Both the position numbers and the translations under genes were made by a program. Below are positions 14,851 to 24,400 of a DNA stretch of 31,258 nucleotides, in pieces. The stretch covers positions 1 to 31,258 of the forward strand of contig CAAGLQ010000137.1 of NCBI GenBank assembly GCA_900770835.1. The letters run 5' to 3'. Below the pieces are notes generated by a model, which was not told the DNA's origin, did not search any database, and saw only the letters and a list, made by a program, of their open reading frames with translations. This DNA is from an uncultured Parabacteroides sp. (GTDB taxonomy: Bacteria; Bacteroidota; Bacteroidia; Bacteroidales; Tannerellaceae). Within the stretch, counting starts at the first letter, position 1. Every line of letters starts with the position of its first letter.

Positions 14851-17043
14851 ATGGCTATCTCACGCTTCAATGCGGTGGAGAAGGCCTCCAACCGCAAGGC
14901 GGTAGAGGCGATCACTCCCACCCACAAAGTATCTGAGTATTATGGAGAGAACGTCTTCAACCGAAAGGCAATGCAGAAGTATCTCTCGAAAGAGACCTAT
15001 AAGGCGCTCACCTATGCGATTGATAATGGCATACCTATCGACCGCGAGATTGCGAATCATGTGGCGGCGGGTATGCGCATGTGGGCTTTGGAGAAGGGAG
15101 TGACCCACTATACGCACTGGTTCCAGCCCTTGACAGATGGCACGGCGGAGAAGCACGATGCCTTCGTGGAGCACGACGGAAACGGCGGCATGATCGAGGA
15201 GTTCAGCGGCAAGCTGTTGGTGCAGCAGGAGCCAGATGCTTCCAGCTTCCCCAATGGCGGCTTGCGCAACACCTTCGAGGCGCGCGGCTACTCCGCTTGG
15301 GATCCCTCTTCACCTGCCTTTATTGTGGACGATACCCTTTGTATCCCCACCGTATTTATCGCTTATACGGGTGAGGCGCTGGATTATAAGACCCCGCTCA
15401 TCCGCTCCATCGAGGCGTTGGGTAAGGCAGCTGTTGAGGTGTGCCGCTATTTCGATCCAAAGGTGAACAAGGTGATTACCTACCTCGGTTGGGAGCAGGA
15501 GTATTTCTTAGTGGATGAGGATCTGTACTCGGCTCGCCCCGACCTTTCGCTGACGGAGCGCACGTTGTTAGGACACGAGAGCGCAAAGAACCAGCAGTTA
15601 GACGACCACTATTTCGGGGCGATCCCCTCTCGAGTGCAGGAATTCATGAAAGACCTGGAGCGGGAGTGCTATTCGTTAGGTATTCCGGTGAAGACCCGTC
15701 ACAACGAAGTAGCGCCTAACCAGTTTGAGTTGGCTCCGATCTATGAGGAGTGCAACTTGGCGAACGATCACAACCAATTGTTGATGTCGCTTATGAAGCG
15801 GGTGGCGCGCCGCCACAACTTCCGGGTGTTGCTGCATGAGAAGCCCTTCAAAGGGGTCAACGGTTCGGGCAAGCACTGCAACTGGTCGATGGGTACGGAT
15901 ACGGGCATCAACCTCTTCTCGCCCGGTAAGAATCGGGAGGACAACCTGCGCTTTATCACCTTCGTGGTCAATACCATCATGGCGGTGTATCGCTATAATG
16001 CCTTGTTGAAAGCCAGTGTGGCCTCGGCGACGAACGCCCACCGCTTGGGTGCGAACGAGGCACCGCCAGCCATCATCTCCTCTTTCTTAGGCACACAGAT
16101 CAGCGACATCTTGGATAAGTTTGAGAACAGCTCCATCGCCGATGCCATCGAGGTGGACGACAAGAAGGGCTTGCACTTGGGCTTCGGCCAGATCCCGGAG
16201 CTGCTGCTGGATAATACCGACCGCAACCGTACCTCGCCCTTTGCCTTCACCGGCAATCGGTTTGAGTTTCGTGCGCCCGGCTCGTCGGTCAACTGTGGAT
16301 CGGCCATGTTGGCGCTCAACACGGCGGTGGCTCACCAGTTGCGTCAGTTCACGCAAGAGGTGGAGGCGCTGCGTGCGGCCGGCAAGAGCAAGGAGGTGGC
16401 TATCTACGAAGTGTTGAAAGCCTATATCAAAACCTCCAAACCGATTCGTTTTGATGGCAATGGCTATTCCGACGCTTGGAAGGCCGAGGCTGCACGCCGC
16501 GGGTTGGATTGCGAGAACAGTGTCCCCCTGCAATACGATGCCTATCTCCGTCCGGAGACCATCGAGCTCTTTACCAGTATGGGTGTCCTCTCCCGTAAGG
16601 AGTTGGAGGCGCGCAACGAGGTGAAGTGGGAGGTCTATATCAAGAAGGTGCAAATCGAGGCCCGTGTGTTGGGTGATCTCTCGCTCAACCACATCATCCC
16701 CGTGGCGGTGCATTACCAGAGTCTGTTGCTCGACAACATCGCCAAGCTGAAGCAGACCTTTGGTGAGGAGGCTGATTTTGGAGATATGACAGAAGAGCCC
16801 CGCCGGTTGGTGCGTAAGATCGCTGCCCATATTTGTGCGGTGACCAAGAAGGTGGATGAGATGGTAGAGGCACGCAAGCGGGCCAATCGCCTGACCGACA
16901 TGCGCGAGCGCGCCATCGCTTATCATGACACCGTTGCTCCCTACTTGGATGAGATTCGCGATCACATCGACGATTTGGAGTTGATGGTCGATAACCAGAT
17001 GTGGCCGCTCCCGAAATACCGTGAGCTGCTGTTCATCCGCTAA
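14851..17043 (+). CDS. glnN: Glutamine synthetase type III
   Basis: 730 residues, the length of GSIII, which is far longer than GSI (about 450). It makes glutamine from glutamate, ammonia and ATP and is the main form in Bacteroidales. Family blocks include the N-terminal FNRKAMQKYLSKETYKAL, GWEQEYFLVDEDLY (metal-binding Glu), TRHNEVAPNQFELAPI, GVNGSGKHCNWSMGT, RLGANEAPPAIIS and RNRTSPFAFTGNRFEFR. The tail carries the long helical region typical of GSIII. It has its own promoter and separates the ruvB group from the convergent rplY-pth-S4 group. The palindrome in its promoter hints at nitrogen-linked control, which is inference. Confidence 0.98.
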   Translation: MAISRFNAVEKASNRKAVEAITPTHKVSEYYGENVFNRKAMQKYLSKETYKALTYAIDNGIPIDREIANHVAAGMRMWALEKGVTHYTHWFQPLTDGTAEKHDAFVEHDGNGGMIEEFSGKLLVQQEPDASSFPNGGLRNTFEARGYSAWDPSSPAFIVDDTLCIPTVFIAYTGEALDYKTPLIRSIEALGKAAVEVCRYFDPKVNKVITYLGWEQEYFLVDEDLYSARPDLSLTERTLLGHESAKNQQLDDHYFGAIPSRVQEFMKDLERECYSLGIPVKTRHNEVAPNQFELAPIYEECNLANDHNQLLMSLMKRVARRHNFRVLLHEKPFKGVNGSGKHCNWSMGTDTGINLFSPGKNREDNLRFITFVVNTIMAVYRYNALLKASVASATNAHRLGANEAPPAIISSFLGTQISDILDKFENSSIADAIEVDDKKGLHLGFGQIPELLLDNTDRNRTSPFAFTGNRFEFRAPGSSVNCGSAMLALNTAVAHQLRQFTQEVEALRAAGKSKEVAIYEVLKAYIKTSKPIRFDGNGYSDAWKAEAARRGLDCENSVPLQYDAYLRPETIELFTSMGVLSRKELEARNEVKWEVYIKKVQIEARVLGDLSLNHIIPVAVHYQSLLLDNIAKLKQTFGEEADFGDMTEEPRRLVRKIAAHICAVTKKVDEMVEARKRANRLTDMRERAIAYHDTVAPYLDEIRDHIDDLELMVDNQMWPLPKYRELLFIR

Positions 17044-17063
17044 ATCCGTGCGACAGGTGCGTC

Positions 17064-17251
17064 ACACAAAAAACGGAGGAAAGTCCTGCTTCGTTGGCTA
17101 TCCCAAAGGGATCGTTCAGACAACGGGGCAGGTGATTCGTTGGCAGAGATAGCCTCTTGGAAGCTAAAAAGAATACTCTAACATTTGTAGCTGAGAAAAA
17201 AGGCACCTTTGGAAGACGCTCTTCAGTGTAATGTTTCTCCGTTTTTTGTGT
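17064..17251. ncRNA. Candidate structured RNA (6S-like shape) or MITE
   Basis: A perfect 15-bp inverted repeat, ACACAAAAAACGGAG at 17064-17078 and its complement at 17237-17251, extends inward by three more pairs including one G-U. It encloses about 158 bases in the 272-bp gap between glnN and the S4 gene. Inside are local stems: GGCTATC with GATAGCC, GTT with AAC around CAGAC, AGCTA with TAGCT, and GAAGA with TCTTC. Total size (188) and a long closing stem would suit a 6S-type RNA. However, TCA flanks both ends of the shorter repeat CACAAAAAACGGAG, so a MITE with a 3-bp target duplication is equally possible. No protein-coding signal was seen. Strand is not settled. Confidence 0.4.
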
Positions 17252-17315
17252 CATTTTAGTTAGATTGCCAAGGTTATAATGAAATTTACAGTATTATCAA
17301 GAGTATTGTACGCCT

Positions 17316-17738
17316 TTACTCCTCCTCGAAATCATCTTCATCGAAATCGAAATCGTAGGGATCAAAAACAGGTTCGGTGAACTGCTCCAATTCACGCCGA
17401 TCCTTCTTTGTTGGACGGCCTAAACCTTTAGCTCGATTGACGAAGCCAGAGATGCGGTTCATCTCCAAGATCTCATATTGATCGGGTGTCGTCACATTCT
17501 CCATATATTCTGGTACGAGCTTGGCACCCATACGGTTTTGCGCCAAGGCCAACACCTTAAACGAAAAGGTGATGGGGGGCTTGCGCACCTGAATCACCTC
17601 ACCCACTTTGATGGTGCGGGAGGGTTTGACCGTTACACCACCTACCATGACACGCCCTTTCTTGCAAGCATCCGCCGCAATGGAGCGTGTCTTAAAGATG
17701 CGGGTAGCCCACATCCATTTGTCTATGCGAACTTCCAT
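17316..17738 (-). CDS. S4-domain RNA-binding protein, Hsp15-like
   Basis: 140 residues. Residues 1-60 form an S4 RNA-binding domain: MEVRIDKWMWATRIFKTRS, then ADACKKGRVMVGG and VKPSRTIKVGEVIQVRK. This matches Hsp15 (HslR), which in E. coli binds 50S subunits carrying a stalled nascent chain. The next part contains NRAKGLGRPTKKDRRELEQF, typical of this family. The last 20 residues are very acidic (DPYDFDFDEDDFEEE). The start is 5 bases after the pth stop, so the two are co-transcribed, giving a ribosome-quality trio with rplY. The exact function in Bacteroidetes is not shown. Confidence 0.9.
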   Translation of the reverse strand: MEVRIDKWMWATRIFKTRSIAADACKKGRVMVGGVTVKPSRTIKVGEVIQVRKPPITFSFKVLALAQNRMGAKLVPEYMENVTTPDQYEILEMNRISGFVNRAKGLGRPTKKDRRELEQFTEPVFDPYDFDFDEDDFEEE

Positions 17739-17743
17739 ACTCC

Positions 17744-18301
17744 TTAATTATATTGGTTCATCGTGATTTGAATGCCGGCGAGGCAGAAGCTTTTGATGAT
17801 CTCTACGGCCTTGTCCAACACCTCCGGCATCTGTTGCAGCTGCTCCGGTGGGAACTTGCCCAAGACATAGTCGATCTGTCCACCCCGAGGGAAATCGTTG
17901 CCAATGCCGAAGCGCAGGCGGGCATAGCTCTGGGTGTTCAGCAGTTGTGCGATGTTCTTCAATCCATTGTGCCCGGCATCACTGCCTTGGGGTTTTAAGC
18001 GCAGGTGGCCGAAGGGCAGGGCCAAGTCATCGACCACGACCAACAGATTCTCCACGGGGATGTTCTCTTTCTGCAGCCAATAACGTACGGCATTGCCGCT
18101 GAGGTTCATGAAAGTGTTGGGCTTTAAGACAACCAGCTCCGCACTCTTCACCCGAATGCGGGCGATAGCTCCGTAACGCTCGTCTGTGAACTGCCCGTTC
18201 ACACTTTCTACTAATTGATTGACAACCCGGAAGCCGATGTTGTGGCGTGTGCCTAAATACTCTGCTCCGATGTTGCCCAATCCGGTAATTAAATATTTCA
18301 T
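17744..18301 (-). CDS. pth: Peptidyl-tRNA hydrolase
   Basis: 185 residues, standard length. The enzyme cleaves the ester bond of peptidyl-tRNA released from stalled ribosomes and recycles the tRNA. Key sites are visible: the N-terminal MKYLITGLGNIGAEYLGTRH with catalytic His20, the KPNTFMNLSGNAV block with its conserved Asn, VVVDDLALPFG with the conserved Asp, and GSDAGHNGLKNI. It lies between rplY (89-base gap with a hairpin) and the S4-domain gene (5-base gap). The rplY-pth order is widespread in bacteria. Confidence 0.98.
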   Translation of the reverse strand: MKYLITGLGNIGAEYLGTRHNIGFRVVNQLVESVNGQFTDERYGAIARIRVKSAELVVLKPNTFMNLSGNAVRYWLQKENIPVENLLVVVDDLALPFGHLRLKPQGSDAGHNGLKNIAQLLNTQSYARLRFGIGNDFPRGGQIDYVLGKFPPEQLQQMPEVLDKAVEIIKSFCLAGIQITMNQYN

Positions 18302-18329
18302 CTTGTTTGGTTATCTTGGTTATACAAAC

Positions 18330-18360
18330 GGGGGAGAACATTCTAAGAATATCCTCCCCC
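18330..18360 (-). terminator. Hairpin between rplY and pth
   Basis: A near-perfect inverted repeat: GGGGGAG pairs with CTCCCCC and the inner bases continue pairing (GATATTC against GAATGTT with two G-U pairs). It lies 30 bases after the rplY stop. On the minus strand it is followed only by GTTTGTAT, so termination may be partial, with pth and the S4 gene transcribed by read-through. Confidence 0.6.
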
Positions 18361-18390
18361 GATCTTTGTGTGCTGTTGCTCGCTCTACGA

Positions 18391-18975
18391 TTAAGCCTTT
18401 GCCTGTGCACCACGAGCGGCACGAGTCAACTGAACGGCGCAAACGACAGCGTTCTTTGCGTTCATGACCTCAAGGCCCTCAAAGTGCAATGCGCCAACCT
18501 GCATGGTCTTGCCCAAGCCCAAGTTGTCCACATTGATCACCAACTTCTCGGGGATCTGATCGTAGATAGCCTTTACTCTCAACTTTCTCATCTGCAGCGT
18601 CAACTTACCACCGGCTTTCACACCTTCTGCGTGACCCTCCAAAGCAACGGGAACCTCCATCTCAACGGCTTTCTCCTTGCTAACTGCCAAGAAGTCCATG
18701 TGCAGGATCTTGTCGCTTACCGGGTGGAACTGGATCTCCTTCATGATAGCCATTGTTGTTACACCGTCAATCGTCAACTCAACTGCGAAAATCTCCGGCG
18801 TGTAAACCAACTTACGAACGGCGTCGTTTGTTACTGCAAAGTGAACTACTTTCTCGCCACCATAAAGCACAGCGGGGATCTCATCGTTCTTACGCATTGC
18901 CTTCAAAGCTCTCTTCTGATCAGCAGAGCGTGCGATGATCTCTCTGCTTTTGCCTTCCAACTTGAATGTCTTCAT
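18391..18975 (-). CDS. rplY: 50S ribosomal protein L25, long (CTC/TL5) form
   Basis: 194 residues, made of the L25 5S-rRNA-binding domain plus the CTC C-terminal beta domain. Signatures are the N-terminal MKTFKLEGKSREIIARSADQ, then KNDEIPAVLYGGEK, HMDFLAVSKEKAVEMEVPVA, and LGLGKTMQVGALHFEG near the end; the tail is Ala-rich and basic (ARGAQAKA). The protein binds 5S rRNA in the large subunit. The promoter with a perfect -7 element lies about 85 bases upstream, leaving an untranslated leader of about that length. Confidence 0.97.
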   Translation of the reverse strand: MKTFKLEGKSREIIARSADQKRALKAMRKNDEIPAVLYGGEKVVHFAVTNDAVRKLVYTPEIFAVELTIDGVTTMAIMKEIQFHPVSDKILHMDFLAVSKEKAVEMEVPVALEGHAEGVKAGGKLTLQMRKLRVKAIYDQIPEKLVINVDNLGLGKTMQVGALHFEGLEVMNAKNAVVCAVQLTRAARGAQAKA

Positions 18976-19061
18976 TTTTTTACTTGTTTGTGTTACTCAA
19001 AATTAGTTTGTTGTTGTGCTCTCTAATTTCCCATCACACGGTACGGGCTAAAAAGCGGGTG

Positions 19062-19069
19062 CAAAGATA
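19062..19069 (-). promoter_or_regulatory. -7 promoter element of rplY
   Basis: TATCTTTG on the minus strand is a perfect TAnnTTTG match about 87 bases before the rplY ATG. A -33 element is not obvious. The leader between it and the start is AT-rich without a clear hairpin. Confidence 0.55.
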
Positions 19070-19098
19070 GTTATTATTTAGGAATTAGGAATGAGTAA

Positions 19099-19911
19099 TT
19101 AGGGATTATTTGTCCCCGAAGTTGGATTATACGGCAAAATACCTGTATGACGCATGATGAAGATGACCACGCATTGCGGCAACGACATGACAATGGGGGT
19201 GAAAATCTTGTTGAGCAAACCAGGCAAGATGCTGTAACGCTTCTTGAACATGGCGTTGATCGCCTTCTTTGCCAACTGCTCCGGGCGCATCATCACACCT
19301 AAGCTGATGGCTAACTCCTTCAAGTTATCCTTCAAGTTATAGAGGTTGGTCGCTACCGCACCGGGGCAAACCACCGTGACGTTCACTCCGTAAGCCTTCA
19401 TCTCAGTGCGTAATCCTTGCGCCATGCTTTTTAGATAGCGTTTAGTAGAGGCATAGAGCGAGATGCCGGGGAAGGGGAACCAACAGGAGAGAGAGGACAT
19501 GATGAGAATATGCCCATGCTCCCGCCGTTTCATCTCCTGGCCGAAATAGTAGCACAATTGGGTAGGCGTGGTCATGTGGAGGTATAACATCTTCTCCACC
19601 CTGACCTCCTTCTCATCTACAATCTCATTGAGGAAGAACATACCAGCGTTGTTCACCAATATATCCACGATGATGCCTTCCGCTTTGCAAGTCTCAAAAA
19701 GGGCCTTGGCCGCTCCGGGCACTGCCAAATCTTGATAAAGAGCGAGCACATCCACTCCGTATGTTTGCCGGATCCATTCCCCTTTCTCTTGAATGGCTTG
19801 CTCCTCGTTGCTAACCATTACCACGGGATAGCCTCTGCTTGCCAACTCTTTGGCATAGGCAAAACCGATACCAGAACTGGCACCGGTTACTAACGCCCAT
19901 AATTTCTCCAT
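19099..19911 (-). CDS. Short-chain dehydrogenase/reductase
   Basis: 270 residues. This is a classical SDR with the Rossmann motif TGASSGIG at 9-16, the NNAG motif in ILVNNAGMFFL, the catalytic Ser in IMSSLS and the catalytic YASTK. The C-terminal 50 residues contain a hydrophobic stretch (IFTPIVMSLPQCVVIFIMR) that could hold it at the membrane or line a pocket for a hydrophobic substrate, as in HSD17B3/12-like SDRs. It starts 12 bases after the stop of the Old Yellow Enzyme gene and is the last member of the efflux operon. Acting with the OYE, it would reduce or oxidise a carbonyl/alcohol next to the double bond handled by its partner. The substrate is unknown. Confidence 0.9.
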   Translation of the reverse strand: MEKLWALVTGASSGIGFAYAKELASRGYPVVMVSNEEQAIQEKGEWIRQTYGVDVLALYQDLAVPGAAKALFETCKAEGIIVDILVNNAGMFFLNEIVDEKEVRVEKMLYLHMTTPTQLCYYFGQEMKRREHGHILIMSSLSCWFPFPGISLYASTKRYLKSMAQGLRTEMKAYGVNVTVVCPGAVATNLYNLKDNLKELAISLGVMMRPEQLAKKAINAMFKKRYSILPGLLNKIFTPIVMSLPQCVVIFIMRHTGILPYNPTSGTNNP

Positions 19912-19923
19912 GTTTTCCTTTCC

Positions 19924-21147
19924 TTATTTATATTCCAGTCGTTTGATTTCGTTCGCCAAACAAGCGGGCAGGTCCTCTACCGTCTTGTGGCAGACCATGT
20001 CGCGTGTGTAGATGCGCGCTACGCAATAATTGCTATGGCCGCAATCCACCCGGGCATGTTCATCCGTCTTCATACGATTGACAAAACCGGGATCATACAC
20101 CAAGGCACGTGCCATGGCTACGAATTGGAAGCCGTCGTTCAAGACCTCCTCAATCTTATCCCGTGCGATCAAGCCACCCACATAGATCAACGGCATGTGC
20201 AACGCCTTCCGGAACTTCAACGCATCCTCCAAGAAATAGGCCTCCTTGAAGGGAACGCTCGGAATCATGTATTTACCGACCATGCGCACGCCAATCGGTA
20301 GATAGCCCCAAGGCATGTAGTGGGTCAACGTGCGAATCGGCATCGTGCCTCGCATCACATACATCGGTGCACGACTGACGAAACCGCCACTCAGCACCAA
20401 CGCATGTACGCCACACTCATCTTGCAGCGTGCGTGCCACCTCCAAACACTCGTCAATCTCCATGCCACCCTTGAAGCCATCGCGCATGTTCATCTTGACT
20501 GTTACCGCCATATCGCTACCGGCGGCTTTCATGACTTCTGCCATGCACATCTTCATGAATTTCATGCGGTTGGTGAGGCTACCACCATACTCGTCAGAAC
20601 GGTGGTTGGTATAGGGGGAGAGGAATTGGCTGATCAGGTAGCCGTGTCCGGCATGGATCTCAACGGCATCCATCCCTGCCTCACGAGCCAAGTTCACTGC
20701 CGCTCCATAGGCTTTAGCCATGGCGGGTAACTCTGGGGGGTTCAATCCACGCACGATCGTCGGTGAGTAGAGGTTGAACCCACTGGAAGCTCCCACAGGT
20801 GTGCATCCGCAGATCCTTCGGTGCGACATGTTTCCACAGTGTCCCAATTGGATGGAAGCTGCCGCTCCCTCCTTGTGGATCGCATCGGTCAGCTTGCGCA
20901 AGTCGGGGATGATCTCCTTGCGCATCCATAATTGCCGCTCAAAAGAGAGTCCGCTCTGCGTAACCGCTGCGTAGGCAATGTTGGTCATGCCGATTCCACC
21001 GGCAGCTACCGCTGTATGATAGTTGAACAATTGCTCCGAAGGGGCATTGCCTGGGCACATACCTTCGTAGGCCGCAGCCCGGATCGTACGGTTCCGCAGT
21101 GTGAGCGGACCGATCTTACCCGGGGTAAATAAAATTGAGTTACTCAT
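19924..21147 (-). CDS. NADH:flavin oxidoreductase, Old Yellow Enzyme family
   Basis: 407 residues, corresponding to the FMN TIM barrel of the FadH/BaiC/BaiH type but without the C-terminal NAD(P)H and flavodoxin-like half (full enzymes have about 640-670). Visible are the N-terminal LFTPGKIGPLTLRNRTIRAA, the active-site block EIHAGHGYLISQFLSPYTN plus DEYGGSLTNRM, the phosphate-binding IYVGGLIARD and VAMARALVYDP. Near the end lies a cysteine cluster, CGHSNYCVARIYTRDMVCH. In related iron-sulfur OYEs the equivalent is Cxx-C-xx-C with a later Cys; here the middle position is Ser. It lies 27 bases after the PII-like gene and 12 before the SDR. Likely an ene-reductase; the substrate is unknown. Confidence 0.9.
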   Translation of the reverse strand: MSNSILFTPGKIGPLTLRNRTIRAAAYEGMCPGNAPSEQLFNYHTAVAAGGIGMTNIAYAAVTQSGLSFERQLWMRKEIIPDLRKLTDAIHKEGAAASIQLGHCGNMSHRRICGCTPVGASSGFNLYSPTIVRGLNPPELPAMAKAYGAAVNLAREAGMDAVEIHAGHGYLISQFLSPYTNHRSDEYGGSLTNRMKFMKMCMAEVMKAAGSDMAVTVKMNMRDGFKGGMEIDECLEVARTLQDECGVHALVLSGGFVSRAPMYVMRGTMPIRTLTHYMPWGYLPIGVRMVGKYMIPSVPFKEAYFLEDALKFRKALHMPLIYVGGLIARDKIEEVLNDGFQFVAMARALVYDPGFVNRMKTDEHARVDCGHSNYCVARIYTRDMVCHKTVEDLPACLANEIKRLEYK

Positions 21148-21174
21148 GATAAAACTATTTCCTTACCTTATATA

Positions 21175-21468
21175 TTATATGGTTTGTTCGATGTTCCAGA
21201 CAAATGCACGCAATCCTTGTGCCTCCGTTGCTTGATCTAATTGATGCAGCAACGAGAGGAAGTGCTCCACCTTCTCGTCAGGTATCATCGTCAGGATAGC
21301 CGCATTCAAGGTAGGCCAAGCATGGTTGCCATAGTGCGGCTCTCCCGTGTGGCTGCCTCTGCCTTGCACCTCATTCCAATAGGTGAAGCCACGCAAGTTG
21401 TTGCGATCCATCAAATTCACAATCGACTCGTAATAAGCCTGATTGAATGATATGAAAATTGCTTTCAT
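21175..21468 (-). CDS. Small PII-like protein linked to the RND pump
   Basis: 97 residues. It begins MKAIFISFNQAYYESIVNLM, then has a loop GRGSHTGEPHYGNHAW and ends GLRAFVWNIEQTI. Length, the beta-alpha start, a Gly-rich GRGSHTG loop and a closing strand after E-x-x-GLRAF fit the ferredoxin-like fold of PII-like (GlnB/CutA-type) proteins. Small PII-like proteins sit next to RND efflux genes in various bacteria, where a regulatory or metal/nucleotide-sensing role is suspected. Here the start is 3 bases after the RND stop, so it is strongly coupled. No characterised function is known to me; the fold assignment rests on motif reading. Confidence 0.6.
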   Translation of the reverse strand: MKAIFISFNQAYYESIVNLMDRNNLRGFTYWNEVQGRGSHTGEPHYGNHAWPTLNAAILTMIPDEKVEHFLSLLHQLDQATEAQGLRAFVWNIEQTI

Positions 21469-21471
21469 AGC

Positions 21472-24400
21472 TTACTTGTTCTTATTCAATTTATGCAATT
21501 TACGCCGTTTACGTTTCACACCGTTTGCGGCAAATACCGAATAGACCGTCGGCACGATTACCAAGGTGATCAAGGTGGAGACTGCCAAACCCCAGGCTAC
21601 GGTCATACCCATTGACTTCCACATCTCAGATCCCTCACCCGTTCCGATCGCCATTGGGATCATACCCAAGACGGTGGTCAAGGTGGTCATCAATACCGGA
21701 CGCAGACGTGACTTACCGGCGGTGACTACCGCTGTCAAGATACCCATGCCTCGCTCTCGACAAAGGATGGTGTAGTCGATCAACACGATACCGTTCTTCA
21801 CTACGATACCCATCAACATGATCACACCAATCAAAGCCATGACGCCTAACGGAGTACCTGTTACCGCCAAGCCGATTGCGATACCGGTGAAGGCGAAGGG
21901 GATAGAGAACATGATCACAAAGGGATCGACCAATGACTCAAACTGAGCGGCCATCACAATGAACACTAAGATAATGATCAACACCATCAACACACCTAAG
22001 TCGAAGAAGGTGTCTTGCATATCCTCGAACGATCCAGCCAACTGCCAGCTTACCTCTGAAGGAATCTCCATCTGTGCCAATTCCCGACGGGCTCCCTCCA
22101 CCAAATCGCTCAATGCAGCATCTGGTGCGGCAATGGCCGTCACGGTGATGATACGCTCACGGTCTTTACGCTCAATGGTCGGCGGAGTCATACGCTCAAC
22201 CACCTTGCCAATGTCGCGCAGACGAACACTTTGCCCTTGATTGTTGAAAATCAAAATATTCTCAATGTCCTCAATGGTCTGACGGAACTCGGGTGCGTAA
22301 CGTACCTTGATGTCATACTCCTCGCCATCCTCACGATACTTAGAGGCGGTAGAACCGTTGATCCGATTGCGCAAATATAGCGAAACTGTCGTCATGTTCA
22401 AGCCGTGCATCGCTAATTTTTCACGATCGAAGTCGATCTGATACTCCGGGATGTAGTCGTTTCGGCTGATATTGGCCTGTGAACAGCCCTTCACGTTGCG
22501 CATACGTTGCGCTACTTCGGCAGCCACTTGGTCGGTTTGCGCGAAGTCGAAACCGAAGATCTCAATATCCACGGAGGTATCACCTCCCATAGAACCCTCT
22601 TGTCCTCCGGCCAATACAGAGTACTTCTTGATCTCGCTGTATTCCGCTAAGTCTTTACGCATCAACTCACAAATCTCGGTCAAACCGCGCTCACGGTCAC
22701 CTACACTGACCAGGCTGATGTTAAACTCGATGATGTGTGAGCCGTTATCGCTCAACTGAGCAAAGGTGTTGTCGGTATCGGCAGTTCCTTCGGTGAAGTT
22801 ACTGATCTTGATCTCAGGGTATTTCTCTCGGAAACTTTGATCAATACGCATCGCTAACTCACGAGAAATCTCTTGACGTGTACCAATCGGCAACTCAATC
22901 GTAATACCGATACGGGCATTATCCTGGGTCGGGAAGAACTCTGTCTTGATGATGGGTACCAAACACATGCTGGCTGCGAATAGACAGAACGCAGAGGCAA
23001 TGACCGTCTTACGGTGACGAACTGCCCAGTTCAAGAAACGGGCATATACATGATCCAATTGATCCAAGGCATGCTCAATCGGGGTAAAGATCAGCTTGTA
23101 GAGTTTTCCCTTCTCCGGACGGAGCCGCAGCAATTGCGAACAGAGCATCGGGGTCAAACTCAAGGCACCTACCGTAGAGACAATCATGATGATGCTGACG
23201 ATCCAACCCAACTGCTTGAACAAGATACCCGCCATACCGGTCACCATGGTCAAAGGCAGGAACACAGCCAACATGGTCAACGTAGAGGCGACTACGGAGA
23301 TGGCCACCTCATTGGTCGCATGGACGGCAGCTTGCTTGGGCATACTGCCTCGCTCGATGTGTGTCGTGACATTCTCCAACACCACGATCGCATCGTCCAC
23401 CACCATACCGATGGCGATAGAGAGTGAACTCAGTGAAATGATGTTCAGCGTATTGCCGGAAGCCAATAGATAGGCGAAAGAGGCAATCAATGAGATCGGG
23501 ATGGTCAAACAGATGATGAAGGTCGCACGCCAACGGCCCAAGAAGACGAACACCACCAAGATGACCACGAAGAAGGTGATCATAATGGTCTCCTTCAAGC
23601 TGTCGATGGTGTTGAGGATGTTGGTGGAGGTATCCATGATCACGTCCAACTTCACGTCAGAAGGCAGGCTGGCTTGGATAGCGGGCAGCTGCTCATAGAC
23701 CTTCTTGGCAATGTTGACCGAGTTGGCACCTGATTGTTTCTGAATGACAATCATACCACCCTTCTCACCATTATTATAGGTCTCTTGCGCCCGCTCCTGA
23801 ATGCTGTCTTCCACACGGGCTACATCTCGCAGATAGACGTTTTTCCCGTTTTGGCTACCGATTACCAAATCCAGCATCTGCTTGGCGTCAGTGAACTCAC
23901 CTTGTACACGCAGTGAATAGGTATTGGAGCCAAAATCGACGCTACCACCCGGCGTGTTGCGGTTCTCTTGGGCAATCAAGGTCGAGATGCCCTCGATGGT
24001 CTGTCCGTAGGCCTCTAATTTGTAAGGGTCGCAATAGACTTGCAGCTCACGGATCGGGGTACCAGAGATGGAAACCGCACCTACGCCACTGATACGTGCC
24101 AAGGGATTGGACACCTTATCATCCAAGATCTTATACAAGGCGTTTGTACTCTCGTTGGCGGTGACGGAAAGGATCAAAATAGGAATATCATCCGTACCGA
24201 ACTTGAAGATGATCGGGTTTTGCACGTCGTCGGGGAGAGAGGTCTCCACCATATCCAATTTATCACGCACGTCATTGGTCGCCACGTCAATATCAATGCC
24301 GTAGTCAAACTCCAAGGTGACGATAGAGATATTCTCTCGGGATTGGGAGGTGATGTGTTTGAGGTCGCTGACACTATTCAACACATTCTCCAACGGTTTG

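Noticed and set aside
17075..17100. GGAGGAAAGTCC resembling the conserved 5' part of RNase P RNA
   Set aside because: The remaining conserved RNase P regions are absent and the whole element is under 200 bases, far too short for rnpB.
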